NCBI GenBank assembly: GCA_035314825.1
Contig: DATFYX010000072.1
Coordinates: 113,755-177,754, forward strand
DNA from: Candidatus Eremiobacteraceae bacterium
GTDB lineage: Bacteria; Vulcanimicrobiota; Vulcanimicrobiia; Eremiobacterales; Eremiobacteraceae
DNA length: 64,000 nt
Direction of reading: 5' to 3'
In this document: positions 42,201 to 50,648 of the stretch, one piece after another
Layout of the letters: every line of letters begins with the position of its first letter
How positions within the stretch are numbered: position 1 is the stretch's first letter
The notes under the pieces: generated by a model
What the model was told of the DNA's origin: nothing
Databases searched by the model: none
The model's input: only the letters and a program-made list of their open reading frames with translations
Program-made: the position numbers and the translations under genes

Positions 42201-42956
42201 ATGCGCCTTTTGCTATCGCCGGTCGCTCTGCTGATCGCCGGCGTCCTGGCCGCTGCACCGGCGGCGGCTGATACCACGCCGCCATCGCATGACATGAACT
42301 CGATGATGATGATGATGATGGCGCACCACATGACCAGCATTTCGGTGCAGGGCACGGGCCTGGTCGACTACACGCCCGACCAAGCGCACGTCACCCTGGG
42401 CGTCAACGGCGAAGCACCCAATGCAGCCGCCACCGCGTCAGATATTGCCGGCCGCGCGAACTCTGTCATCGCGGCGCTCAAAGGTTTGGGCATCGCAGAT
42501 GCTGACATCACGACGAGCGGATACAATCTGTACTACCGTCAGGCGACCGACACTGTCAAAGCGGCGTTCGTCGCGTCCGAGACGATCGGCGTCAAGACGC
42601 CGATCGACAAAGCCGGCGCCGCTATCGACGCAGGTATCAAGGCCGGTGCGAACCAGACCTACGGGCTGACGTACGACACGACGCAGCGCGACGCGCTCTA
42701 CAAGCAGGCCGTGCAGCGCGCGGTCAAGCAAGCGCACGACTTAGCCGAGGTCGCTGCGGCCGCGGCGGGCGTGAAATTGGGTTCGGTCATGACGATCACG
42801 GTCGGCAGCGGCATACCGATGCAATCGTATATGCCGATGGTTCGCACGCTCGCGATGACGCCGGCGGCCGCGCCGCCGCCGATCGCGCCGGGCACCGGCG
42901 TCATGAGCGCCTCGGTCCAGGTGACCTATTCGATCGCCACCCCGATGCATATGTAG
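42201..42956 (+). CDS. Exported SIMPL (DUF541) protein with a Met-rich N-terminus
   Basis: 251 residues from ATG 42201 (GAGGAGA upstream). After the signal peptide the mature N-terminus is HDMNSMMMMMMAHHM, six consecutive Met with flanking His. The SIMPL domain follows: ISVQGTGLVDYTPDQAHVTLGV, DITTSGYNLYY, and AVKQAHDLAEVAAAAAGVKLGSV. SIMPL proteins are periplasmic or secreted with unclear function. The Met/His cluster resembles copper-handling sequences, but that is inference. Confidence 0.8.
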   Translation: MRLLLSPVALLIAGVLAAAPAAADTTPPSHDMNSMMMMMMAHHMTSISVQGTGLVDYTPDQAHVTLGVNGEAPNAAATASDIAGRANSVIAALKGLGIADADITTSGYNLYYRQATDTVKAAFVASETIGVKTPIDKAGAAIDAGIKAGANQTYGLTYDTTQRDALYKQAVQRAVKQAHDLAEVAAAAAGVKLGSVMTITVGSGIPMQSYMPMVRTLAMTPAAAPPPIAPGTGVMSASVQVTYSIATPMHM

Positions 42957-43000
42957 CCGGCGCGAGAAACTTTCGCCTAGCCAGAAGCGTTATAAAGGAA

Positions 43001-43040
43001 GACGCTGAGCCGCGCAGCGCACCCCGCGCGGCGCAGCGTC
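43001..43040. ncRNA. Long stem-loop, possible small RNA 5' domain
   Basis: A 15-bp stem with one mismatch (43001-43015 with 43026-43040) closes a ten-base loop. TATAAA (42991-42996) sits just before it at -10 distance. With the terminator at 43050-43084 it would make an RNA of about 80 bases. No -35 box is clear and no family is recognised. Confidence 0.35.
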
Positions 43041-43049
43041 CAAATGAAA

Positions 43050-43084
43050 TCGAGGCGGACCACGGTCCGCCTCGAATCATTTTT
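43050..43084. terminator. Terminator between convergent genes
   Basis: An 11-bp stem (43050-43060 with 43065-43075) and a T-rich tail (ATCATTTTT, 43076-43084) on the plus strand. On the minus strand the hairpin is followed by ATTTCATTT. Serves the SIMPL gene and probably the 49-residue gene. Confidence 0.75.
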
Positions 43085-43103
43085 CCCGCGTTGGGCGCCG
43101 CCG

Positions 43104-43253
43104 TCAGGCGGCCTTATGCTGCTTGGCGAGGGCGATCGCCCAGCCGCGCTCGGTGCGCTTGCGGACGAGATAGCCCTCGGGCGTCCGGTCGAAGACCTCA
43201 AAGCCGCTGGCGACTGCTTCGGCGAGTGTGTTGAAGACGAGTATTCCTTGCAT
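43104..43253 (-). CDS. 49-residue conserved-type small protein
   Basis: MQGILVFNTLAEAVASGFEV, then DRTPEGYLVRKRTERGWAIALAKQ-type ending. Start set by GGAG eight bases before ATG 43253. Fold looks like a short beta-alpha-beta unit with a GYLVRxRT strand. No family named. Monocistronic, flanked by the terminator. Confidence 0.65.
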   Translation of the reverse strand: MQGILVFNTLAEAVASGFEVFDRTPEGYLVRKRTERGWAIALAKQHKAA

Positions 43254-43404
43254 GGGCCTTGCTCCAGTACGTTCCCCTCTACTTATTACGTCGTATGCCC
43301 GCGATTCGTTCACACCAGACGTCCCCGACGAAGGACCAGGCCGGACTATGATGCAGGTCACGTTTCGAGGGGCATGCGTCTAGGGGCGCGAACAACGCCG
43401 GTCA

Positions 43405-44238
43405 ATGGCATCCGAAGCGCCGCTGCTGGAAACAGCCACCTTGATCAGCCGGGAGCAAGTCGCTCCCGGTTTTTGGTTCCTGGCCCTGCGCGGCCCGCGG
43501 ATCGCCTCCCAGGCCCGCGCCGCCAGTTACATCGCGATCGACGTCCCTGGGGCTTTCTGCGTCCGGCTGCCGCTGGGCATCTGGACCGTGCGGGGCGACG
43601 AGTTCGGCGTGCTGTTCCGCGAGTGGGGCGATCGCACGCGCCGCTTGGCGCACCTGGCCGTCGGAACGGCCCTGTCCTGCATCGGTCCGCTGGGAAATCA
43701 GTTTAGCATCCCTGTCAAGGGGTCGAAAGCGCTGATCGCGTCCGGCGGCATCGGCATCGTGCCGTTCTGGCTCCTGGCCAGAGATCTGCAGACGGCGGGC
43801 GTCGAGGTGCGGGCGATCGTCGGCGCGCGCACCAAAGCGCATCTGGCGGGCGTCGCGCAACTGCGCGAGCTCGGGCTCGACGTCACAACGTGCACCGATG
43901 ACGGCAGCGAAGGCGAGCGTGCGACCGCGGTCGATCTGGTCAAGCGCGCGTCGCCGGTGGACATCATCTACGGCTGCGGCCCGCCCGGCATGCTGCGCGC
44001 ACTGAGCGAGCACGCAGCCGGCGCGCGCGTCGCCTGCGAGATATCTATGGAAGAGACCTTCGGCTGCTCGATGGGCACCTGCTGGGGCTGCGTCGTGCCC
44101 GTGCGCCGCGGCAGCCCGCAAGGCTCCGGGTATCCCCCGGCCCCGCGCGACTCGCGCGCCTACGACTTCGCGCGCGTCTGCACCGACGGCACCGTGTTCC
44201 CTGCTGCAGACGTGCTGTGGCTGGAGTCCTCGGCATGA
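43405..44238 (+). CDS. pyrK: Dihydroorotate dehydrogenase electron-transfer subunit
   Basis: 277 residues of the PyrK/ferredoxin-reductase type. NAD-binding loop IASGGIGIVPFW is at about 113-124, IYGCGPPGMLRAL near 189-201, and the C-terminal [2Fe-2S] cysteines in EETFGCSMGTCWGC plus a later Cys (VCTDGTVFP). The FAD motif R-P-x-S is changed to RLPLGIW, so flavin binding may differ. It passes electrons between PyrD and NAD. ATGA overlap with pyrD. Confidence 0.88.
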   Translation: MASEAPLLETATLISREQVAPGFWFLALRGPRIASQARAASYIAIDVPGAFCVRLPLGIWTVRGDEFGVLFREWGDRTRRLAHLAVGTALSCIGPLGNQFSIPVKGSKALIASGGIGIVPFWLLARDLQTAGVEVRAIVGARTKAHLAGVAQLRELGLDVTTCTDDGSEGERATAVDLVKRASPVDIIYGCGPPGMLRALSEHAAGARVACEISMEETFGCSMGTCWGCVVPVRRGSPQGSGYPPAPRDSRAYDFARVCTDGTVFPAADVLWLESSA

Positions 44239-45233
44239 GCCTGGGCAATGGCGCGCGCTCATCCCCCGATCTGAGCGTCGACATCGGCCGGCTGCGCCTT
44301 GCCAATCCGACGATCGCCGCCAGCGGCTGCTACAATCGCGGCGCCGAATTCTCGCGCATCGTCGACATCAGCGCCTATGGCGCGATAACGCTCAAGAGCG
44401 TGACGCGCGAGCCGCGCCTCGGGAACGCGATGCCGCGGATCGCCCTGACGCCGGCCGGCATGCTCAACGCCATCGGATTGGAAGGCCCCGGCATCGAGCA
44501 CTTCGTCAAGCACGAAGCGCCCAATCTTCCCGGCGTGCCCACGGTCGTCATCGCCAGCGCCGCCGGCTTCTCGGTCGGCGAGTTCGTCGATGTCGCCGCC
44601 GCCATGGACGGATTGCCGGGCATCGCTGCGATCGAGCTCGACGTCTCGTGCCCGAACGTCGACAGCGAGGGTGAGTGCTTCGCGGTCGATCCGCGCGCGA
44701 CCGACGCCGTGGTCGCGGCGGTGAAGCGGCGCGTCAAGCTGCCCGTGATCGCCAAGCTCACGCCCAACGTCGCCGACATCCGCCCGATCGCGCGCGCCGC
44801 CGAGGAGGCGGGCGCCGACGCGATCTCGCTCATCAACTCGCTGCGCGGGATGGCGATCGACGTCGAACGGACGCGCCCCGCGCTCGCCAATTTCACCGGC
44901 GGCCTCACCGGCCCGGCGATCCGGCCGGTCGCCGTGTATCAGGTATGGGAGGTCGCGCAGACGGTGCGCATCCCGATCATCGGCATGGGCGGCATCGAGA
45001 ACGGCCGCGATGCGCTCGAGATGATGTTGGCCGGCGCCTCCGCGGTCGCGATCGGCACAGCCAATTTCCGCGACCCCGAGGTGCCGGTCCGCGTGCGCGA
45101 CGCCATTTCGGAGGAGGCTGCCAAGCGCGGGTTTGCGAGCGTGCGCGCGCTGACGGGCTTGGCGAACCCTGGCTTTGCGCGCACCCGCTGGCCGGCCGAC
45201 CGGCGGCCGGAGCACGTGCAGGTGAGACGATGA
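44235..45233 (+). CDS. pyrD: Dihydroorotate dehydrogenase B catalytic subunit
   Basis: 332 residues, class 1B. FMN-phosphate and substrate motifs: NPTIAASGCYNRGAEF, TLKSVTREPRLGN, NAIGLEGPGIEHF, and the catalytic Cys in VSCPNVDSEGECF (class 1 uses Cys). GMGGIENGRDALEMMLAGASAVAIGT closes the barrel. Oxidises dihydroorotate to orotate with PyrK. Overlaps pyrK and pyrF by four bases each. Confidence 0.93.
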   Translation: MSLGNGARSSPDLSVDIGRLRLANPTIAASGCYNRGAEFSRIVDISAYGAITLKSVTREPRLGNAMPRIALTPAGMLNAIGLEGPGIEHFVKHEAPNLPGVPTVVIASAAGFSVGEFVDVAAAMDGLPGIAAIELDVSCPNVDSEGECFAVDPRATDAVVAAVKRRVKLPVIAKLTPNVADIRPIARAAEEAGADAISLINSLRGMAIDVERTRPALANFTGGLTGPAIRPVAVYQVWEVAQTVRIPIIGMGGIENGRDALEMMLAGASAVAIGTANFRDPEVPVRVRDAISEEAAKRGFASVRALTGLANPGFARTRWPADRRPEHVQVRR

Positions 45234-45949
45234 CCGAACTGATCGTGGCGCTTGACGAAGCGACGTTTGACGGCGCGAAGGCCGTGGTCGAGAAGACCAG
45301 TGCCGTGGCGCGCTGGTACAAAGTCGGCTATCAGGCCTTCTACGGATACGGCGACCGGATCATCGAGTTTCTCCACCAACGCGGCCTCTCGCTGTTCTTG
45401 GATCTCAAGCTCTTCGACATCCCGAACACGGTGGCGGCTGGTATCCGATCGCTCGCGCGCTACCGGCCGCAGCTGCTGACGGTCCACTCAGGCGGCGGTC
45501 CCGACATGCTCGCCGCCGCGGCGCAGGCACGCGATGAGGTCAATGCGGCCGGCGCATCGCTGCGCTTGCTCGCGGTGACGGTCCTGACCAGCCTCTCCAG
45601 GGATGAGCTGTTGAGCGCGGGCGAAGACCTCGATCCGCACGAGCTGGTCGCCGTGCGCGCCGAACTGGCCGCAAACAGCCGCATCGACGGCGTGGTCTGC
45701 GCGGTCGACGACCTGCCCGTCGTGCACGCGCGCACAGACGGCTCGCTGATCTCGGTGTGTCCGGGCATCCGGCCGGCGGGCTCCTCGCCGGACGACCAGC
45801 GCCGCGTGGCGACGCCGCTCGAAGCGGCCCTCGCGGGCGCCGACTACATCGTCGTCGGCAGGCCGATCACGGCGGCGCCGGATCCAGCCGCAGCCGCAGA
45901 AACGATCCGCGCGCAATTGCAAGCCGTCAAGCCGCTCGGCGCTATCTGA
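45230..45949 (+). CDS. pyrF: Orotidine 5'-phosphate decarboxylase
   Basis: 239 residues from ATG 45230 in an ATGA overlap. Active-site DxKxxD cluster appears as LFLDLKLFDIPNTV at about 59-72, the first strand LIVALDEATF, and the phosphate loop near SVCPGIRPAGSSPDDQRR, then GADYIVVGRPIT. Decarboxylates OMP to UMP, the last step of de novo UMP synthesis. Confidence 0.94.
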   Translation: MTELIVALDEATFDGAKAVVEKTSAVARWYKVGYQAFYGYGDRIIEFLHQRGLSLFLDLKLFDIPNTVAAGIRSLARYRPQLLTVHSGGGPDMLAAAAQARDEVNAAGASLRLLAVTVLTSLSRDELLSAGEDLDPHELVAVRAELAANSRIDGVVCAVDDLPVVHARTDGSLISVCPGIRPAGSSPDDQRRVATPLEAALAGADYIVVGRPITAAPDPAAAAETIRAQLQAVKPLGAI

Positions 45950-45951
45950 GC

Positions 45952-46521
45952 ATGACCCCGCACGAAGTCTTGGCGCTGCTCGAGCGACGCGGCGCGATGC
46001 TGTCCGGCCATTTCTTGCTCTCATCAGGACTGCACAGCGACCGGTTCATCCAGAAGTTCCGCATCTTCGAAGACCCGCCGACGGCCGAGGCGATCTGCGG
46101 CGCGCTCGCTGATCGCCTGCGCCCGGCCGATCCGCGCGTCGTCGTCAGCGCCGCGGTGGGCGGGATCATCCCGGGCTACATCGTGGCCAAGGGACTCGGC
46201 GTGCGCGACATCTTCATCGAGAAAGAAGGCGGCGTGCCGGTGTTGCGCCGCGGTTTCTCTATCGAACCCGGCGAGCGCGTCGCCGTCATCGAGGATGTCA
46301 TGACCACCGGCAAATCCGTCGCCGAGGTGCTCGACGTCGTCGCGCGTGCGGGCGGCAAGCTCGCGGCGATCGGCGCGGTGGTCAAACGCGGCAAGCCGGT
46401 GTTGCCGCTGCCTGTGACGGCACTGCTCGAGCTGCCGCTGCGCGACTTCGCGCCCGACGTCTGTCCGCTGTGCCGCGATCGCGTGCCGCTGACCGATCCA
46501 GGCAGCCGCCGCTCGTCGTGA
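45952..46521 (+). CDS. pyrE: Orotate phosphoribosyltransferase
   Basis: 189 residues from ATG 45952. LSSGLHSDRFIQK is the family opening, AVGGIIPGYIVAK the loop, and VAVIEDVMTTGKSV the PRPP-binding motif. Makes OMP from orotate. The C-terminal CPLCRDR with two Cys is seen in a subset of the family. Overlaps the metallophosphatase start (GTGA). Confidence 0.93.
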   Translation: MTPHEVLALLERRGAMLSGHFLLSSGLHSDRFIQKFRIFEDPPTAEAICGALADRLRPADPRVVVSAAVGGIIPGYIVAKGLGVRDIFIEKEGGVPVLRRGFSIEPGERVAVIEDVMTTGKSVAEVLDVVARAGGKLAAIGAVVKRGKPVLPLPVTALLELPLRDFAPDVCPLCRDRVPLTDPGSRRSS

Positions 46522-47234
46522 ATCTCCAGATCGTGTCGGATCTCCATCTCGAGGGAAGTCCGCTGGAGCCGTTCGCGCCGACCGGCGACGTCCTGATCGT
46601 CGCCGGCGACATGCATGACGATCCGGCTGCTTTGGGCCGCTGGCTGAGCGGCATTCCTTCAGACGTACCGGTGATCGCGGTTCTCGGCAATCACGAATTC
46701 GATCACAAAGACTTCGCGGCGGTCCTGCCGGCTTACCGCGACGCCCTGGCAGAGCTGCGCAACGTCCATCTTCTCGAGCGCGAGCGTCTGGATATCGGCG
46801 GCGTGAGCTTTCTTGGCGCGAACCTCTGGACGGACATGCGCGGCGGCGCCGACGCGCCGGCCATCGCCCGCGTGCTCAAACATTTCGACATGCGCGGCGT
46901 GAACGTCGACGATCTGATGGAAGTGCATCGCGAGAGCACAGCGTGGCTCGAGGAAGCGTACCCGCGCGATAGCGACCGGGTCGTCGTCGTCACGCACACC
47001 GCGCCCTCGTTTCGCAGCCAGCACCCTCGCTTCGAGGGCTCGGCGCTCAACGGGTTCTTCGCCAGCGACTTGGACCCGCTGGTCGAACGGCTGGGTCCCA
47101 AGCTCTGGGTGCACGGCCACATGCACGACGCCGTCGACTACGCGATCGGCGCGACGCGCGTCGCGAGCAACCCGCGCGGATATCCGGGCGAGAACCCGAG
47201 CTGGAATCCGTACTCGCTGATCGTCGAGGTCTGA
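46518..47234 (+). CDS. Metallophosphoesterase (calcineurin-like)
   Basis: 238 residues from GTG 46518 in a GTGA overlap. The metal motifs are QIVSDLHLEG (D-x-H), IVAGDMHDD (GD), LGNHEFD (GNHE), HTAPS and VHGHMHDA (GHxH). Hydrolyses phosphomonoesters or diesters; substrate unknown. It ends the pyrKDFE transcript. Confidence 0.88.
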   Translation: MNLQIVSDLHLEGSPLEPFAPTGDVLIVAGDMHDDPAALGRWLSGIPSDVPVIAVLGNHEFDHKDFAAVLPAYRDALAELRNVHLLERERLDIGGVSFLGANLWTDMRGGADAPAIARVLKHFDMRGVNVDDLMEVHRESTAWLEEAYPRDSDRVVVVTHTAPSFRSQHPRFEGSALNGFFASDLDPLVERLGPKLWVHGHMHDAVDYAIGATRVASNPRGYPGENPSWNPYSLIVEV

Positions 47235-47236
47235 AC

Positions 47237-47986
47237 CTAAGATAAGAGGATGCTCGACACCACTTGCGTGCCGAGATGTTGCGCTGTGAGCAGTTCGACG
47301 ACCGCAGCATGAGCCGATGACAAGTCGAGGATCTGCGCAGCTTGGACGCCTGCGCGGACGCCGAGCGCGGCCGCGGTCAAGCGATGCGCGAGATCGATCG
47401 AGAGCGCGCCGCTGCGCGCCAGCGATAGCGCTTCGGACGACGTCAGCTCCGGGATGATCCCCGAACCATCCGATGGCACGCCGCCCGGCTGCGATCCGAA
47501 GAGCAGCCGGATCGCGCCGATCGCGGCCGCCAACGCGCGCGCGGCTTCGTCCGCGTCGACCGGCATCCGCGTGCCCGACACGCCCGCGCCCTCAGAGGCC
47601 AGCACCGGGATATAGCCGCCCTCGATCAGCAGGTTCAACAACGCGGTGTTCACGCCGCGCAGTTCCGCCGCGCCGTCCTCGCCGAGCGCGAGGGTGAGCA
47701 TCCCGGCCGACGCGCCGTCAAGGCCGACCGCGTCTCCGCCGATCCGATTGATGTGGCCGATCAGCCGCTGCGCGGCGGTCCGCGCCGCCGCATCGTGCAC
47801 GAGCACAGGCCGGATACCGACGCTGCGCATGAACACGACGTCCGCCGCGAACGTAGAGGACGCGCCGGCCGACTCGTCCACGCGTACGACGAACGAACGG
47901 CCGACGAACGGTCGAATGAATTCGGCCGCTCCATGGCTTCGCCAGGCCGGCAGCGCGGCGGGATCGGGAGTCGGAAAGGGGTCCAT
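47237..47986 (-). CDS. Degenerate N-acetylglutamate-kinase-like protein
   Basis: 249 residues from ATG 47986. The order follows ArgB: IRPFVGRSFVVRVDESAG, VLVHDAAARTAAQRL, ELRGVNTALLNLLIEGGYIPVLAS, VDADEAARALAAAIGA and ISIDLAHRLTAAALGV-like. Several ArgB hallmarks are altered: the Gly-rich KxGG(N/S)A loop reads RVDESAGA, N-A-D-x-A reads DADEAA, and the GGM-x-P-K segment is gone. Kinase activity is doubtful. The 25-bp repeat copy B lies inside its early coding part. Confidence 0.65.
   Translation of the reverse strand: MDPFPTPDPAALPAWRSHGAAEFIRPFVGRSFVVRVDESAGASSTFAADVVFMRSVGIRPVLVHDAAARTAAQRLIGHINRIGGDAVGLDGASAGMLTLALGEDGAAELRGVNTALLNLLIEGGYIPVLASEGAGVSGTRMPVDADEAARALAAAIGAIRLLFGSQPGGVPSDGSGIIPELTSSEALSLARSGALSIDLAHRLTAAALGVRAGVQAAQILDLSSAHAAVVELLTAQHLGTQVVSSILLS
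47910..47934. repeat. Palindromic repeat, copy B (inside the ArgB-like gene)
   Basis: GGTCGAAT-GA-ATTCGGCC followed by GCTCCAT. Here the ArgB-like frame reads the element as GAAEFIRP, a different frame from copy A, which reads MERSHSFD. The similarity is therefore at DNA level. Confidence 0.75.
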
Positions 47987-47994
47987 CGCGCCGT

Positions 47995-48219
47995 TCACCG
48001 GCGTCTCAAGAGCAGATTGAGCAACAAAGTGATAACGATGGACAGGAGCAACGAGGTTCCCAGCAGCAAGGTGACTTGCCATCCCTTGCCGCCGACGGTG
48101 ACGTCGCCGGGCAGGGAGCCGAGATGGAGCTGGCGCGCGTAGAGGACGAGCGCACCGACGGCGATGAGCGCGAGGCCCGCGCCGATGAGGAGTCTGCCGA
48201 TCTGAGGCGTGACGTCCAA
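47995..48219 (-). CDS. DUF2905 small membrane protein
   Basis: 74 residues from TTG 48219. Two hydrophobic helices with the DUF2905 signature between them (LGSLPGDVTVGGKGWQVTLL) and a basic end LLRRR. A small inner-membrane protein of unknown role. Lies between the ArgB-like gene and pth, with gaps of 8 and 12 bases. Confidence 0.85.
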   Translation of the reverse strand: MDVTPQIGRLLIGAGLALIAVGALVLYARQLHLGSLPGDVTVGGKGWQVTLLLGTSLLLSIVITLLLNLLLRRR

Positions 48220-48231
48220 GTCGGTCCTATG

Positions 48232-48798
48232 TTAGGTTGGCGGCGGGTCTCCGCCTGCCGCATTGACGAGCGCGATCGCCTCCTCGACGCCCTCGTCCAA
48301 GAACGTCTCGAGACCGGCGACGCAGCGCGCGATGACGGCGGGCAGCGCCGCCTCCTCTTCTTTGGTGAACGCGGTGATGACGTGGTCGATCAGATCGCCG
48401 TCACGGCGTCCGATGCCGACGCGCAGCCGTGGGAACGCGGTCGAGCCGAGCTGCGCGATGATCGACTTCAAACCGTTGTGACCGCCGTCGCTGCCGCCGC
48501 GACGCATGCGCAGCCTGCCGAAGGGCAGATTGACGTCGTCGCACACGATCAGCACGCCGCGGTGAGGGACCTTGAAGTACCCGGCAAGCGGCGCGACGCT
48601 CTCGCCTGAGAGGTTCATGAACGTCTGCGGCAGAGCGAGGATCGCGTTGAGATCCGCGAGCTGCGTCGTGCGGGCATCGAAACGCGTGCGCCACGGCGGC
48701 GCCGCGTGCGCCTGGGCGAGCGCCTCGACCACGCGAAAGCCGATGTTGTGACGCGTGCGCGCATACGAACGCCCCGGATTGCCGAGTCCGGCGATGAG
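48232..48798 (-). CDS. pth: Peptidyl-tRNA hydrolase, start codon not found
   Basis: Homology begins with LIAGLGNPG, where family members start MxLIVGLGNPG. Catalytic Asn (GLGNPG), His (TRHNIGFRV) and Asp (CDDVNLPFG) are intact, as are NLSGESV and SDGGHNGLKSI. Between the L25 stop (48842) and this point the frame has no ATG, GTG or TTG; an ATG at about 48824 is in a different frame. ATC at 48795, a one-base indel, or a much longer start inside the L25 gene are the options. Releases peptides from stalled tRNA. Confidence 0.85.
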   Translation of the reverse strand, partial: LIAGLGNPGRSYARTRHNIGFRVVEALAQAHAAPPWRTRFDARTTQLADLNAILALPQTFMNLSGESVAPLAGYFKVPHRGVLIVCDDVNLPFGRLRMRRGGSDGGHNGLKSIIAQLGSTAFPRLRVGIGRRDGDLIDHVITAFTKEEEAALPAVIARCVAGLETFLDEGVEEAIALVNAAGGDPPPT

Positions 48799-48841
48799 CC
48801 GGGCGGTCCGGGGCGTTCGTGCATCCGCTGCGGGTTGCGCT

Positions 48842-49498
48842 TTAGGACTCCTCGGGCTCTTCCTCGGCTGGTTTCTTCTCCCCGACGAGCTCCGGCTGTG
48901 CCAGCTCCGTAGCCGCGACGGCCGGGACTTCCTCTTCGGCCTTCTGCGGCGCGAGCACGGACAGCACGATCTCATCGCCGTCCTCGACGATCTTGACGCT
49001 CTCGGGCACTTGTAGATCGCGCACGTGGACGTTGTCGCCGATGTTCAGGCTGCTGATGTCGACCTCGATCTGCTCGGGGATCGATCCCGGCAACGCTTCC
49101 ACCGCGATCTCGCGCAGCACGATGTCGAGCACGCCGCCCTCTTTGACGCCGGGCGAGTTGCCGCGCGCGACGACGGGGACGTTCGCTTCGACCGCTTCGG
49201 CGAGGTCGACCGCATATAGATCGATATGGATCAGATGATGGCTGATGATATCGTGCTGGCGCTCGTGGACCATGACCGGCGTGGCGCCGCGGCCTTCGAT
49301 CTCGAGGTTGAAGACCGAGTTGATGTTGTGACCGGTCAGCGCGCTGCGCAGATCCCGGCCTTCGATGACGATCGGCAGCGGATCGTTGAACTGGTGCCCG
49401 TAGACGACGCCGGGGACCTTGCCCTCGCGGCGCAATCGTTGCACCGCATGGCTGCCGGTCTGCGACCGCGGCTTCGCGGCGATGGTGATAGTCTCCAT
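48842..49498 (-). CDS. rplY: Ribosomal protein L25/general stress protein CTC
   Basis: 218 residues, the long CTC form. The N-terminal L25 domain binds 5S rRNA (RREGKVPGVVYGHQ, ALTGHNINSVFNLEI, HLIHIDLYAVD), and the C-terminal TL5-like domain continues with GVKEGGVLDIVLREIAVE. The tail is Glu/Pro-rich. Located in the order prs, rplY, pth as in many bacteria. Confidence 0.93.
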   Translation of the reverse strand: METITIAAKPRSQTGSHAVQRLRREGKVPGVVYGHQFNDPLPIVIEGRDLRSALTGHNINSVFNLEIEGRGATPVMVHERQHDIISHHLIHIDLYAVDLAEAVEANVPVVARGNSPGVKEGGVLDIVLREIAVEALPGSIPEQIEVDISSLNIGDNVHVRDLQVPESVKIVEDGDEIVLSVLAPQKAEEEVPAVAATELAQPELVGEKKPAEEEPEES

Positions 49499-49507
49499 GA
49501 TGCCTTT

Positions 49508-50596
49508 CTAGTTGGGTCGTTTTTCCAAGCCCGCTCCGCTGGCTTGGAGGACGGCGGTGTTCTCCGGAGCGTTCAGATTGAAAAGCGGCTGGTCATCGAT
49601 CCCGTCTTGGCCGAGCGTGCGCTCCTGCTCGTTGTAGAGCTCCGAGACGGAGCGGTTGGCCGAGATGCGCCTGATGCTCTCGGCGAGCAGCCGGCCGACG
49701 GACAACACTTTGATCTTCTCGCCGCGGATGTCGTCGGGCACCGGGATCGTGTTGGTGACGATGACTTCGCTGATCGGCGAGTCGTTGAGCTTTTGCGCGG
49801 CGCCGGCGGCGAAGATGCCGTGCGTCGCACAGGTGATCACCGACGTCGCGCCGCGCTCGAGCAGCGCTTCCGCCGCCTTGACCAGCGTGCCGCCGGTCGA
49901 GATCATGTCGTCGATGATGACCGCGGTCTTGCCTTTGAGATCGCCGACGACTTCGCTGACCTCGTTGACGTCGGGCCGCGGCCGGCGCTTGAAGACGATG
50001 GCCACGGACGACTGCAGCTTCTTGGCGAACGCCTCCGCGCGCGCCACGCCGCCCGCGTCGGGCGACACGACGACGACGCCGGGCCCGCGCAGCTTCTTCG
50101 TGTTGATCAGATAGTTGGCCAAGATGAAGCTGGCGGTGAGGTTGTCGACCGGTTGGACGAAGAAACCCTGGATCTGCGCCGCGTGCAGATCGACGGTGAG
50201 CACGCGCTGCACGCCGGCCGTGGTCAGCAGGTCGGCGACCAGCTTGGCCGAGATCGGCTCGCGCCCTTTGGTCTTTTTGTCTTGTTTCGCGTACCCGTAA
50301 TACGGGATGACCGCGGTGATGCGGTATGCCGACGCGCGCCGCAGCGCGTCGATCATGAGCAGCATCTCCACGAGCGAATCGTTCACGGAGCGGCCCGGCT
50401 CAGGCGGCTTGCAGATCGACTGGATCACGAATGCGTCCGCGCCGCGGACGTTCTCGTGGATCTCGATGCGGCATTCCTCGTTGGCAAAGGTCGTGACCAA
50501 TGCCTTGCCCACGTGGGTGCCCATCATGTGCGCGATCTCGACGGCGAGCGCGCGATTGGAATTGCCGGAGAAGAGGACCGGTTTTGCCGTAGCCAT
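49508..50596 (-). CDS. prs: Ribose-phosphate pyrophosphokinase
   Basis: 362 residues from ATG 50596 (GGGAG upstream). Family motifs: FSGNSNRALAVEIA, ENVRGADAFVIQS, YYGYAKQDKKTKGREPISAK (the ATP loop), DLHAAQIQGFF, and PRPP-loop DDMISTGGTL. The protein is about 40 residues longer than usual, mostly at the C-terminus (NLNAPENTAVLQASG). Makes PRPP for pyrE and purine synthesis. Confidence 0.94.
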   Translation of the reverse strand: MATAKPVLFSGNSNRALAVEIAHMMGTHVGKALVTTFANEECRIEIHENVRGADAFVIQSICKPPEPGRSVNDSLVEMLLMIDALRRASAYRITAVIPYYGYAKQDKKTKGREPISAKLVADLLTTAGVQRVLTVDLHAAQIQGFFVQPVDNLTASFILANYLINTKKLRGPGVVVVSPDAGGVARAEAFAKKLQSSVAIVFKRRPRPDVNEVSEVVGDLKGKTAVIIDDMISTGGTLVKAAEALLERGATSVITCATHGIFAAGAAQKLNDSPISEVIVTNTIPVPDDIRGEKIKVLSVGRLLAESIRRISANRSVSELYNEQERTLGQDGIDDQPLFNLNAPENTAVLQASGAGLEKRPN

Positions 50597-50630
50597 AACA
50601 GCGGTCTCCCGTCGTGCGATAGAGTTATAT

Positions 50631-50648
50631 ATGGGCCCGAAGGCCCAT
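50631..50648. repeat. Inverted repeat between prs and uvrB
   Basis: ATGGGCC-CGAA-GGCCCAT, a perfect 7-bp-arm palindrome (UUCG loop on the minus-strand RNA), in the 127-base divergent promoter region. TATATA lies at its left edge. May be an operator or a leader hairpin of prs. Confidence 0.45.
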
